A stretch of 21,938 bases of DNA from a virus: positions 1 through 21,938 of IMG/VR virus record IMGVR_UViG_3300025736_000238, one strand, 5' to 3'. The first letter of the stretch is position 1. Each line of letters starts with the position of its first letter. The notes below the pieces were generated by a model. That model searched no databases. It was not told the origin of the DNA and saw nothing but the letters and a program-made list of their open reading frames with translations. Below are positions 11,924 through 19,500 of this stretch, piece after piece. The translations under genes were made by a program, and so were the position numbers.

Positions 11924-12582
11924 TCCGCTACCTCCTGTTTGAGACGTTTGAGATAAGTCGCGTACACATCGTGGACTTGCGAAGCGTCCTCTACGCTGAG
12001 TTCTTTCTTGACCTGGGCACCGTTAGCCGCCCACCAAGGAGCGAACGTCTCAGCGTCTGTGTTGCTGTCTCGCTCACACTTGGCAAGCCAGTTTTCTAAG
12101 ATCTCCCGCGCATCAAGATCATCGTCTTGTCCGCTTGCCTCTGGATCGTCGCCCCACGATATTAGGAACTTACCAGAGCAGGCGTACTTCATCGAAGCAG
12201 TGTCGCCCTTCATCACGGCTTTGTCGCCTGAGTCGATACCAGAGCCAAGCCCCTCAGCCTTCGCAACGAATATGCCATCTGTGAAATACAGGGTAGTCTT
12301 GATAACAGCAAGCGACTTCGTTCCGATGATATGGAACTCCTGAATATCCGCCGCGCTCTCTACGCTGATGCCTTCCTTCACGCATTCCTCGCGTACCTTG
12401 TCAAGTACCTTGCGTGCGGACGTGTAGGTATAGCCGCCGAAGTTGCCGCTCTTCTTTGCCTCATCATCGTTCTGAAGATAGCCAATCGCCTTCATGATGC
12501 GGACCATCTTCGCGTTGAACTCAGGGACTAGATCAAGCAACTTCGTATCCGTCAGCTTCTCTCCGATGGCTGTAAGGTTCAT
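11920..12582 (-). CDS. ERF-type single-strand annealing protein, 220 aa
   Basis: The core matches the ERF family of phage recombinases: YTYTSARKVLDKVREEC at about 51-67, a strand-rich region ending TTLYFTDGIF, and the conserved SGDKAVMKGDTASMKYA at 118-134 followed by GKFLISWGDD. ERF proteins anneal complementary single strands during phage recombination and genome circularisation. The C-terminal 60 residues are an acidic linker plus a helical tail. It precedes the exonuclease gene and overlaps it by four bases. The ATG at 12582 overlaps the upstream stop in the same way. Confidence 0.88.
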   Translation of the reverse strand: MNLTAIGEKLTDTKLLDLVPEFNAKMVRIMKAIGYLQNDDEAKKSGNFGGYTYTSARKVLDKVREECVKEGISVESAADIQEFHIIGTKSLAVIKTTLYFTDGIFVAKAEGLGSGIDSGDKAVMKGDTASMKYACSGKFLISWGDDPEASGQDDDLDAREILENWLAKCERDSNTDAETFAPWWAANGAQVKKELSVEDASQVHDVYATYLKRLKQEVAE

Positions 12583-12812
12583 TCTGCCACCGCCCCAAGA
12601 TCTACAAGCGCGACGATTACAGAATCAATGTCTTCACGAAACTCTCTGAGATAATCCACCGCGCAGTTCAGACCGCTCGGAGTGAAGATCGTGATAGCTG
12701 GCGTCGTGTCTCCGTTATTGATCTTGATGACTCCGTATGTCAATCCCTCGGGTATATACGATTCAAACTTATCGCTTGCCTGTCCGTGGTGATTCGCTGA
12801 TGTGTTGCTCAT
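12579..12812 (-). CDS. hypothetical protein, 77 aa
   Basis: The polar N-terminus (SNTSANHHGQASDKFES) precedes a small alpha/beta domain (YGVIKINNGDTTPAITIFTP; then VDYLREFREDIDSVIVALVDLG). The C-terminal helix overlaps the ERF gene by four bases. No family recognised. The place directly before ERF suggests co-expression with recombination, nothing more. AGGAGG lies about six bases before the ATG. Confidence 0.65.
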   Translation of the reverse strand: MSNTSANHHGQASDKFESYIPEGLTYGVIKINNGDTTPAITIFTPSGLNCAVDYLREFREDIDSVIVALVDLGAVAE

Positions 12813-12824
12813 CGTCCTGCCTCC

Positions 12825-13055
12825 TTACCACAAATCTGTCTGCTGCTCACTCGCAACCTTGTCTTGCTCGCACTCGTCCGCGAACCGCTTGTCCTCGTCT
12901 ACATCTATCATGGCAGATTCCCGAGCCTCAGCCTCGGTCAACGGGCGTAAGCATTGACTTGCGTAATCCTCTGCTGACTTGCCCTGGACGCGGTTGTATA
13001 GCACCTTTGTCCCGTCTGCGAGTACGTGCAAGACTCTATGGTGTGTGTATTTCAT
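12825..13055 (-). CDS. hypothetical protein, 76 aa
   Basis: The ATG at 13055 follows TAGGAGGCGTG; a GTG just before it is too close to the SD. The protein begins with strand-like KYTHHRVLHVLADGTKVLY and ends in a very acidic helix with a Cys-containing DECEQDKVASEQQ. No family recognised. It sits between the Xre-like regulator and the gene ahead of ERF, without overlaps. Confidence 0.65.
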   Translation of the reverse strand: MKYTHHRVLHVLADGTKVLYNRVQGKSAEDYASQCLRPLTEAEARESAMIDVDEDKRFADECEQDKVASEQQTDLW

Positions 13056-13063
13056 CACGCCTC

Positions 13064-13246
13064 CTATTTGACGATCCTAGTGCCCAACGCACGCTCGAAC
13101 GCCATCAGTGACCGACTGCTTGGCAAGCGATCCCCGCTTTCGATGTACGAGATATACCCCTGCGTATACAGCATCTTGTCAGCGAGCTTCTCTTGCGACC
13201 AACCTTTAGCCTCGCGTGCTGCCTTGATTCGCTGTCCGATTGTCAT
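13064..13246 (-). CDS. Xre/Cro-type helix-turn-helix regulator, 60 aa
   Basis: Nearly the whole protein is one Cro/C1-type domain: IGQRIKAAREAKGWSQEKLADKM, the recognition helix around TQGYISYIESGDRLPS, and a final helix SLMAFERALG. Proteins this small are typically dimeric repressors or antirepressors. The palindromic operator at 13938-13954 in the promoter of the same operon is the obvious candidate target, which would make it self-regulating. The ATG at 13246 overlaps the upstream stop (TCATGA) and the SD is weak (GAGGTGAATC). Confidence 0.88.
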   Translation of the reverse strand: MTIGQRIKAAREAKGWSQEKLADKMLYTQGYISYIESGDRLPSSRSLMAFERALGTRIVK

Positions 13247-13422
13247 GATTCACCTCTGGCTTTCGTTTCGTGAGCGTTTTGCATTGCTTCTGCACTTGTG
13301 CCGCATTCGACCGCTAAAGCATCACGGCAATCGCTGAGTAACTTCTGATACTCCGGCGTCACTCTCTCCGGCCCATGATATTTGAGCAACTGGACATAGG
13401 CTGCGCTCAATGCTTGTTTCAT
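13243..13422 (-). CDS. hypothetical protein, 59 aa
   Basis: The frame from ATG 13422 to TGA 13243 has AGGAGG eight bases upstream of the start and ATGA overlaps at both ends. The peptide starts with a helix (MKQALSAAYVQLLKYHG) and contains a short Cys pair (DCRDALAVECG) and a charged C-terminal helix. It is helical throughout by appearance. No family recognised. Because it sits between two small regulatory-type genes it may be part of the operon's control circuit, but that is inference from position. Confidence 0.62.
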   Translation of the reverse strand: MKQALSAAYVQLLKYHGPERVTPEYQKLLSDCRDALAVECGTSAEAMQNAHETKARGES

Positions 13423-13586
13423 TCGTAACCTCCTGCGAACTCGTGCGGCTGCACGCCCATCTCATCTGCCAGCTCGTCTATCGCGCAAAGCGTGCGGTAT
13501 AGGAGCGAACGGTTGCCGTCTTCACGCGCGTCGTCTGCCTTCTCTTCCAGTCGCTCGATCTCTGTGCTGAGGTCCGAGATGGTCAT
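13419..13586 (-). CDS. hypothetical coiled-coil-like protein, 55 aa
   Basis: The frame from ATG 13586 to TGA 13419 encodes a mainly helical acidic protein (SDLSTEIERLEEKADDARED, then LLYRTLCAIDELADEMG) with heptad-like leucines in the first helix. The ATG overlaps the preceding stop (ATGA). An AGGAT-like site is close upstream but weak, so coupling to the ParB-like gene is likely. No family recognised. Confidence 0.62.
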   Translation of the reverse strand: MTISDLSTEIERLEEKADDAREDGNRSLLYRTLCAIDELADEMGVQPHEFAGGYE

Positions 13587-13906
13587 CCTATATCAATCCC
13601 GTACTCCTGGATCATCGCAGTCGGCAGTTCGCTCAAAAAGTCTACGAACGCAAGCTCGTTAATTGTCGGTGATCCGTGAGTTTCGTGTAGCGCTACCATG
13701 TTGAGTCCTGCCAGCGCATACAATTCGTCTAGCTGGATCGTTGGTACTGCTATATCAAGAGCCTGCGCCGCGATATATCTATGAGTGCCTGTTATAAGCT
13801 GATCGCCATCTGCAACTAACGGGCAACCTTGCCAACCATTAACGCTCATATCTTCGATCAATAATTGCGTCTTCCCGCCGTCTCTTTCTTCGTGGACTGT
13901 TTGCAT
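13583..13906 (-). CDS. ParB/Srx-like domain protein, 107 aa
   Basis: The start at 13906 is set by AAGGAGG at 13921-13915 and by the promoter, which starts transcription near 13930; the longer frame would begin before the transcript. Residues about 18-50 resemble the ParB/sulfiredoxin-like domain: GWQGCPLVADGDQLITG followed by THRYIAAQA, matching the G-x-HR-x-x-A pattern. Phage proteins with this domain include partition proteins and nucleases; which applies here is unclear. It heads the operon that contains the Xre-like regulator and the recombination genes. Confidence 0.75.
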   Translation of the reverse strand: MQTVHEERDGGKTQLLIEDMSVNGWQGCPLVADGDQLITGTHRYIAAQALDIAVPTIQLDELYALAGLNMVALHETHGSPTINELAFVDFLSELPTAMIQEYGIDIG

Positions 13907-13914
13907 CTTGTTTG

Positions 13915-13921
13915 CCTCCTT
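13915..13921 (-). promoter_or_regulatory. strong ribosome binding site AAGGAGG
   Basis: AAGGAGG lies eight bases before the ATG at 13906 and rules out the upstream ATGs at the very start of the transcript. The context AGCCAAGGAGGCAA equals that at 3100-3106. Confidence 0.8.
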
Positions 13922-13936
13922 GGCTTTCATATCCAT

Positions 13937-13965
13937 ACTATAACACCGTTATAGGGAAAAGTCAA
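13937..13965 (-). promoter_or_regulatory. sigma-70-type promoter, TTGACT-N17-TATAGT
   Basis: The -35 box TTGACT is at 13965-13960 and the -10 box TATAGT at 13942-13937, separated by 17 bases. It reads leftward into the ParB-like gene. The hexamers and spacer length equal those at 3119-3147. It starts one base after the T-rich tail of the upstream terminator, so it is the boundary between two transcription units. Confidence 0.88.
13938..13954. promoter_or_regulatory. palindromic operator CTATAAC-N3-GTTATAG
   Basis: A perfect inverted repeat with 7-base arms and a 3-base centre covers the -10 box and half of the spacer. A protein bound here would block RNA polymerase. The Xre-type regulator encoded 0.7 kb downstream in the same operon is the likely ligand. 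Confidence 0.7.
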
Positions 13966-13966
13966 G

Positions 13967-14003
13967 TGGCAAAGCAAATGGACCGCAGTTTCCCACGGTC
14001 CAT
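13967..14003 (-). terminator. intrinsic terminator ending the envelope-gene unit
   Basis: The minus strand has ATGGACCG at 14003-13996 paired with CGGTCCAT at 13985-13978. Three further pairs (two of them G-U) lead to a GAAA loop, and TTTGCTTT follows. The 11-pair stem plus U-rich tail is a good intrinsic terminator, placed between the zinc-ribbon gene and the next promoter. Confidence 0.75.
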
Positions 14004-14031
14004 CTACAGCGAAACCCCTTGTCACAGGAGG

Positions 14032-14136
14032 TTATTTGTCGAATACCGCCCCGCAATCCTGACACTCGTAGGTAACAGGATCATCGTAGATCTCAACGAT
14101 ATTAGCCGACCCGCACATCGGGCAGGTTATGGGCAT
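14032..14136 (-). CDS. tiny zinc-ribbon protein, 34 aa
   Basis: The frame from ATG 14136 to TAA 14032 encodes 34 residues with CPMCGS at 5-10 and YECQDCGAVFD at 23-33, a complete minimal zinc ribbon. The ATG lies inside the last codons of the lipoprotein gene (10-base overlap) without a clear SD, so it likely depends on coupling. It is the last gene before the terminator. The conserved four-cysteine pattern makes a real gene likely despite the size. Confidence 0.65.
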   Translation of the reverse strand: MPITCPMCGSANIVEIYDDPVTYECQDCGAVFDK

Positions 14137-14963
14137 GTCGCCGATGGTGTCTGAACAGTACCGCATCCGATGTATGGATTCGCAGGGATCGTCTGAACGT
14201 CGATCGTCTTAGCGCCCTGTTCGTCTTCCCAGGTAGTCATGATTGTAACATCACATCCAGCGCGTGTATCTGTCGGCCATTTAGGGCCACAGGTAGCAGA
14301 CGCATGAGGATAGTTGTCAATGTTGCTCTGCGATGGCGGCGTGTATGGCAAGCCAGACGAAGCCTCAATGTGAACCGGCCAGCCTTGAAGGAACATGAAG
14401 GCGTTATAAACCATCTCGCCACTAGGCATCCTGACATGATACACGTCAGGCTTCGGCGGCTTAGCTCCAGTGTAAGGCGGGCAGAATACAGCCAGCTTGC
14501 CATGCGTGCCCCACTCCACTATCGCGTCAATCATCTTGATGGGTCCGCCCTCGGGATCGTAGGCGTGAGGATAGGTCACAACGTATCGTTCCCGAGCGTG
14601 AAGCGTCCACAGGTTTGTGATGAAATTCAATACCAGCTGCCCAGGAACAGGGCCAGTATTGCGTAGCCAGATGGTCTCAGTTGCCGTCTGCGAATCGTTG
14701 CCGTCGAACCACGTGACAGATACCTCAGTAGGCAGCTCGTTGACGGTGACAACAAGAGTCTTAGAAGTTTGAGTGTACGTCTTGCCTTCTACTGTAAATG
14801 TGAATTGTCCGCCATCAACACCAAGCGCGATCAGCGTCACTTCGCAAGGTGGATAGGCGGAATCGGGAACAGATAGAGTAAGTATGACTACATCGTCAAT
14901 CCAACAGCCTGACAGTACAACAAGCGCCACAAGCAGTGCAAGCAGCGCGATTAGTCGTTTCAT
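14127..14963 (-). CDS. lipoprotein with Ig-like domain, 278 aa
   Basis: The N-terminus is a lipoprotein signal: MKR, a hydrophobic core, and the lipobox VLSGC with the acylated cysteine at residue 20. An Ig-like beta domain follows (about 26-115: VTLIALGVDGGQFTFTVEG; TLVVTVNELPTEVSVTWFDG). A second domain, about 120-278, is rich in Pro, Tyr, Trp and His. I recognise no family. A phage lipoprotein expressed from a separate cassette is reminiscent of superinfection-exclusion lipoproteins and lysogenic conversion genes, but the function is not shown by sequence. GGAGG lies six bases before the ATG at 14963, behind a hairpin-rich leader. Confidence 0.78.
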   Translation of the reverse strand: MKRLIALLALLVALVVLSGCWIDDVVILTLSVPDSAYPPCEVTLIALGVDGGQFTFTVEGKTYTQTSKTLVVTVNELPTEVSVTWFDGNDSQTATETIWLRNTGPVPGQLVLNFITNLWTLHARERYVVTYPHAYDPEGGPIKMIDAIVEWGTHGKLAVFCPPYTGAKPPKPDVYHVRMPSGEMVYNAFMFLQGWPVHIEASSGLPYTPPSQSNIDNYPHASATCGPKWPTDTRAGCDVTIMTTWEDEQGAKTIDVQTIPANPYIGCGTVQTPSATCP

Positions 14964-14977
14964 AATCCCTCCAAATA

Positions 14978-15058
14978 GATAGGGGACTGACGCCTCGTAA
15001 ACGTCAATCCCCCGCGAAGGCCCGCTATGTTTATTGTAAAGGAGGCGCGGGCCGAATT
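14978..15058 (-). promoter_or_regulatory. two hairpins in the leader of the lipoprotein gene
   Basis: The 113-base gap between the beta-barrel and lipoprotein genes contains two strong stems on the minus strand. GGCCCGC/GCGGGCC has a 21-base loop. GGGGATTGACG/CGTCAGTCCCC has an 11-pair stem, one G-U pair and a 9-base loop, ending about 10 bases before the SD. The loop of the first stem contains CCTCC, which could pair with the GGAGG ribosome site. A weak terminator (tail TATCTATTT) or a translational control leader are both possible. Confidence 0.5.
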
Positions 15059-15076
15059 AAATTTCATGTCCCTATG

Positions 15077-15571
15077 CTACCACGCTGCATCGAAGCCGAC
15101 ATAGAAGCTCGTATCGAAGACATCAACACGCCTCGAATTCACATACTCGAATAGGACGCCTGCGTTGAGCGTGAGAACATTGCTTACGTACCCCACAATC
15201 TCGATGCCGAAGTCCCAGCCAATGAGTTCAATAGCTAGCGGCAACGGCGCATAGTCGATGTCAGCCGATGTCGCAACAATCACGTCGAAGTCTTTGATGT
15301 ATCCAAACGTCAGTTTGCCATCGAAGCCCAGCTCTCCAGATAAGGCGCTGATGCCCCAGTCGTAGCTTCGTGTGATTACGAAATCGCCAGACACAGAGAT
15401 TGGCCCCATGTCAATGTACGGAGCGTCGAAGTCCCATCCCACGTATACGTCAAGCGGATAGCTCGCCCCGCCTACATCCACGCCCTGCTCTGCCCCAAAC
15501 TTCCACCCGGCGGAAGCGGCCACTGAAAACATCAGCGCACCTACCAATGCTGTAATTAGAATCCGTTTCAT
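15077..15571 (-). CDS. signal-peptide protein with beta-barrel character, 164 aa
   Basis: The ATG at 15571 gives MKR plus a hydrophobic core and an ASA/G cleavage site near residue 21, with GGAG seven bases upstream; the GTG at 15577 is too close to the SD. The mature part alternates hydrophobic and polar residues in strands (YPLDVYVGWDFDAPYIDMG; LTLNAGVLFEYVNSRRVDVF) and ends FYVGFDAAW, with a terminal aromatic residue. This is the pattern of a small outer-membrane beta-barrel. It points to a diderm host. Phage-encoded outer-membrane proteins are known to alter host surface receptors; that role is inference here. Confidence 0.68.
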   Translation of the reverse strand: MKRILITALVGALMFSVAASAGWKFGAEQGVDVGGASYPLDVYVGWDFDAPYIDMGPISVSGDFVITRSYDWGISALSGELGFDGKLTFGYIKDFDVIVATSADIDYAPLPLAIELIGWDFGIEIVGYVSNVLTLNAGVLFEYVNSRRVDVFDTSFYVGFDAAW

Positions 15572-15583
15572 GTTCACGCTCCT

Positions 15584-15838
15584 CTACTGAAGTTCGTTGA
15601 TCGCAATCTCGGCAGCGGCGTCAACCGCGTCCGATAGAATGCTGACCAGTGAATCGTCCCACGTTGCCTCTGTCTTCTTGGCAACCGCGTCCATCTTCTT
15701 GAGCACCTTGTCTACGTGCGTCTTGATCTTAATGACCTTCTGATCGTTGGCGTCACTTCCTTTAGCGATCCGCGCGATGTTGATGATTGCGAATCCCGCT
15801 TGAAGAAGCGCCCCGATAATAGATGCAACTAGCGTCAT
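15584..15838 (-). CDS. small protein with N-terminal membrane segment, 84 aa
   Basis: Residues 2-25 are hydrophobic (LVASIIGALLQAGFAIINIA), followed by a basic linker (KVIKIKTHVDKVLKKMD). A helical acidic domain (DSLVSILSDAVDAAAEIAI) ends the protein. An N-in or N-out single-pass protein with a cytoplasmic or periplasmic helix is expected. It could be holin-related, since it lies right after the tail genes, but no endolysin is adjacent. GGAGGTG precedes the ATG at 15838. It is the first gene after the possible promoter at 15860-15888. Confidence 0.68.
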   Translation of the reverse strand: MTLVASIIGALLQAGFAIINIARIAKGSDANDQKVIKIKTHVDKVLKKMDAVAKKTEATWDDSLVSILSDAVDAAAEIAINELQ

Positions 15839-15854
15839 GCGTCACCTCCTACCA

Positions 15855-15888
15855 GCGGCATTATAGCCGCCGACGGTATTCAAACCAA
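15855..15888 (-). promoter_or_regulatory. possible promoter TTGGTT-N17-TATAAT with palindromic -10 flanks
   Basis: A perfect TATAAT (15865-15860) is flanked by the inverted arms GCGGC and GCCGC (15870-15866 and 15859-15855). A partial -35 TTGGTT is 17 bases upstream (15888-15883). The -35 matches only three of six consensus bases, so an activator or weak activity is possible. It would drive the 84-aa, beta-barrel, lipoprotein and zinc-ribbon genes. Confidence 0.5.
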
Positions 15889-15889
15889 G

Positions 15890-16129
15890 TCATTCGACAA
15901 TCAGCCTGTCTGTCACCCTGCGTTTTTTACCTACACGCTTCTTTGGCTGTACAGCTTCGATTACCTCAGAGATGTCCTTGTTCTTCATCCCGTTGGATTT
16001 TGCTGCAACGATCGTCAGCGCCATGATAGACGAATCAAGCCGCTTAATCGCTGGCTCCATTCTAATCAATACGAAGACAGCAACGAATATCGGAAAACCT
16101 AGATCCTTGATTACGTCCATCCATACCAT
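15890..16129 (-). CDS. YvrJ-like small membrane protein, 79 aa
   Basis: The first 30 residues (DVIKDLGFPIFVAVFVLIRMEPAI, in overlapping blocks) match the YvrJ family pattern 'LGFPI-x-V-x-x-x-L-x-R-E-P'. A helix with Leu and Ser/Thr follows. The C-terminus is longer than in typical YvrJ proteins and very basic (QPKKRVGKKRRV). YvrJ proteins are found after tail genes in many prophages; their function is unknown and holin-like roles have been suggested by position. AGGAG lies six bases before the ATG. Confidence 0.65.
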   Translation of the reverse strand: MVWMDVIKDLGFPIFVAVFVLIRMEPAIKRLDSSIMALTIVAAKSNGMKNKDISEVIEAVQPKKRVGKKRRVTDRLIVE

Positions 16130-16138
16130 GATTTACTC

Positions 16139-16531
16139 CTATTCCGGCTCCTCAATCAAGGGCAACAGCCCCACCATGACGCCAGTCTCAACCAGCATCG
16201 TACCTTCAGGATCCTCGAATTTGTCCAACGTCAGCGCGTCCATTTTGATCTCGAACTCCTGATCTGAAAGTTCCTTGAATGCCACGTTGAATGCGTCGCG
16301 GTCCTTGAACTCAACCTCACCATTCTCACCAGTGATAAGCTGCTTCTTCTTATCCTTCTTCCCGTATCGCTCAAGCAACCCTAGCCGCGTCATCTCGAAT
16401 GCCTCAGCTTCAGGGCCGATCTGCTTTGCCGAGCGTGCCAGCCAGTAGGCTGTCTTCACCGGCAGCTTGAGTTCCCTGGCTGCGAAGATTGCGTTTAGGA
16501 TTGTCTGTGCATCTCCCGCCTTTAGTTTCAT
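16139..16531 (-). CDS. DUF1617-like tail-region protein, 130 aa
   Basis: The protein starts MKLKAGDAQTILNAIFAARE and continues LPVKTAYWLARSAKQIGPEAEAFEMTR, then LLERYGKKD. This order of blocks, 'LPVK...Y-x-L-x-K...I-x-x-E-x-x-x-F', is that of DUF1617 phage proteins encoded next to tail-tip genes. The second half is acidic (FKELSDQEFEIKMDALTLDKF) and ends in a short hydrophobic stretch (VMVGLLPLIEEPE). The family match is from memory. GGAGGGGA lies upstream of the ATG. It follows Tal with 23 bases between. Confidence 0.6.
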   Translation of the reverse strand: MKLKAGDAQTILNAIFAARELKLPVKTAYWLARSAKQIGPEAEAFEMTRLGLLERYGKKDKKKQLITGENGEVEFKDRDAFNVAFKELSDQEFEIKMDALTLDKFEDPEGTMLVETGVMVGLLPLIEEPE

Positions 16532-16554
16532 ACATCCCCTCCATTCAAAATTTA

Positions 16555-19500
16555 CTACGCCGCTTCCCTAAATGCTAGATAGCGCGTTACTCCCCCAACA
16601 TCAAATGTCATTAGCCCCTCATGCCCTACTTTCAGAGTGACAGAATCAGTGGCAACGATTGCAGAGCATTTGGCTATGGTAGTCCCACCGTTTACCGTGA
16701 ACCAGATTTCACTCCCGCTTTTTAGATAGATGTCACTACCAGCATTGATTGTAATATCTGTCTGTCCTCTCAAATATGGGCTCGCCACCAAGCTCAAATA
16801 TGATGTAGCGCTCGCTCCGTACCAGATATCAGTATCCATGTTTATGTAATGTGTGGTTGCTCCGGCCCCTCCACGCAGAGTACTGCAGTTGTAGATGGCC
16901 TGATTATCCATATCTAAGTATGAGTTTGTTGGGAAGAATGAAGCATAGTAAGGGGTGATAGCGTCTTCGGATATCCTAGCAACGTTCAATGTCCCCGACG
17001 TAATGTCGTCAGCAACTAGCGTGCCTCTGATTGAAGCCCCAGTACACGACATGACACCTAACGCGGTGACTGCGAACGCCCCAGAGTTCACGTTTATCGT
17101 CCCTCCAGTGATAGTTAGATCTGTGCATGTAACTGCGCCAGCTGCGGATACCTTGAACTTAGCACCAAGCCCTATCCCGTCTGTCCCAACATGCACACCT
17201 GCTAGTCCGTCACCATAGGCCGTCTTCGATCCCGTATACAGATGCGTAGCTATCGTGAATCCCCCGACCGTCCCACCTGACGCAGCGATATTCTCGCAAT
17301 TCATCGAGCCATCCGTCTTCACCCAGAAGTCAGCGTCCGCAGGCGTCGCACTGCCAGCGTAGAACGCATAATCTGTGATGGAAATAATCCCGGCTGTCGT
17401 TCCGCCTGAGCCAACCGTCAGGCGGTCCGTGCCGATGGTAACGCCGCCGATCTCTCCAGAGGTCGCTTCAAGAGCACCGGCTGCCGACACTTGGAATGGG
17501 GCCGCCGCGTAAGATGTACCGCCGATGCGAAGCTCTCCCGCTGTGCGGTTCAGCCAGATTGTGTTCCCTGTATTCACTAGCTCGATTGATCCAGTTGTCA
17601 TTTCAAGGTCGCCAGTGATTACAGCGTCAGAGCATGTCAACACGCCAGCTCTGCTTACTTTGAACGTATCACCAAGGCCTATTCCATCTACTCCAATATG
17701 AACTCCATTGCCTACTATGGTGTCATAGTCTACCTTGGCATCTGTATACAGATCGTCGCCAGCGATCGTGAACCCGCCGATGGTCCCACCGTCTGCGTCG
17801 AGCTGATCGCAATGCAGAAGCCCGGAAGTATTCACCCAGAAGTCAGACGTCAACGATGGAGACGAGCTACCAGCAAAGAACACAATGTTATTCGCGTCAC
17901 CGACAACTATGCCAGCGTTGCCAACTGTAAGACTAGCTGTGTCAATATCAACTCCACCAATCTTCCCAGACGTTGCTTCAAGCGCCCCGGCTGCCGACAC
18001 CTGGAAAGGTGCAGAGCTGTAAGTCGTTCCGCCAATGCGTAGCTCTCCTGCCGTCTTGTTAAGCCATATCGTCTCAGTACCATTCACTATCTCTATCGAG
18101 CCAGTCGTCATCTCAATATCGCCGCGCACAGTTACATCGTTAAACTCTGCGTCGCCGTCGCTTTCTATCTGCCAGCCAGCCGTACCAGCTGCGTAGTTAT
18201 CCGACTTCACCGATCCGCCAGCCGTGAGGTTCATCTCGACGGTGAGGTTGCCGGCGGTGAGCTTCGTGACTGCAAGAGAGTTAATCTTGGCATCCGTCAC
18301 TGCTAGGTTGTTAATCTTCGCCTCAGTTACTGCGAGTGCTCCAATCTTAGCCTCTGTCACAGCTAGAGCATTGATCTTAGCAGTCGTCACAGCGAGCAAA
18401 CCAATCTTAGCGTCAGTCACTGCGAGGTTCTTAATCTTGCCCTCAGTTACCGCAAGGCTTCCGATCTTGCCTTCAGTTACCGCGAGAGAATTGATCTTGC
18501 CCTCTTCAACTGCTAGGTTCGCAATGTTTGCCGTATCAACAGCAAGATTCCCTATCTTTGCATTAGTCACCGATCCGCTCGCTAGCTTCCCTTCTGTAAT
18601 CGCAAGGTTGGTGATCTCGCTTGTGATGACAGATAAGCCAGATCGTCCGAGAGTCACGAAGTTAAGTGTCCCCGCGTCTAGGTCAGATGCATTTAGCGAG
18701 CCTCGTATCGTCGCATTCTGAAACTCAGCCGAGCCGTCTTGATCTATCTCCCAGCCAGTGGTCCCAGCTGCGTAGTTCTGTGACTTGATCGACCCGCCAG
18801 CCGTCAGATTCATCTGAACAGCAAGATCCCCTGCCGTCAGGTGAGAGATGGACACATTCCCGATCCATTCGCCGTCTGAGTGGATTATGAGCGGCGTCAC
18901 AGCGTCAGGGTCGAACGTCAGATAGTGCGTAGCGTCACCTACGAGCTTGAACTTACCGTCGATGTCAAAGTATGCACGCCAGTTTGTACCGTCAGAGAAT
19001 CCTAGATACGACGTTGCGGCATACAACCCAGCCGCCGAAGGTGCAGTCGGAAGAGCTCCAACAACCCCGCCAGGAATGTCGATCATCTGTAGTGCAGAAA
19101 GGTCGTTCACCTGGACAGCATCACGGAAATCAAACTCGATAGCCTTGTTAGCGACCTGAATCTGAACGTCACCCGGAGCTCCATTCACATCGCTCTTGGT
19201 GATGGATACAATCCGCGCTTGCACTGATATGTCGAGGTCGTCATACGTCACCTCAACCAATGCACCAAGGACAAATTCATCGATGGACTCGCCTGAGAGT
19301 GAATAGAGATCAGCGCCAGCTACTGAGTATTTCACACGAGGTACTGAGTATTCGGCTATCAAACTCACGGCTGCATCATAGAGATTCTGAGCGACTGAAT
19401 ACCTTTGGTCGATCCATATCCGCTCAATGAGGCCATACGTGGCCACGTTGTTTGACACGTATGCAAAGCCGCTAGGTTCGATGGCTGTGATGTCAAGCTG

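Noticed and set aside
18240-18620. CRISPR array
   Set aside because: The 30-base units follow each other without spacers, stay in frame and encode a regular decapeptide; no cas genes are near.
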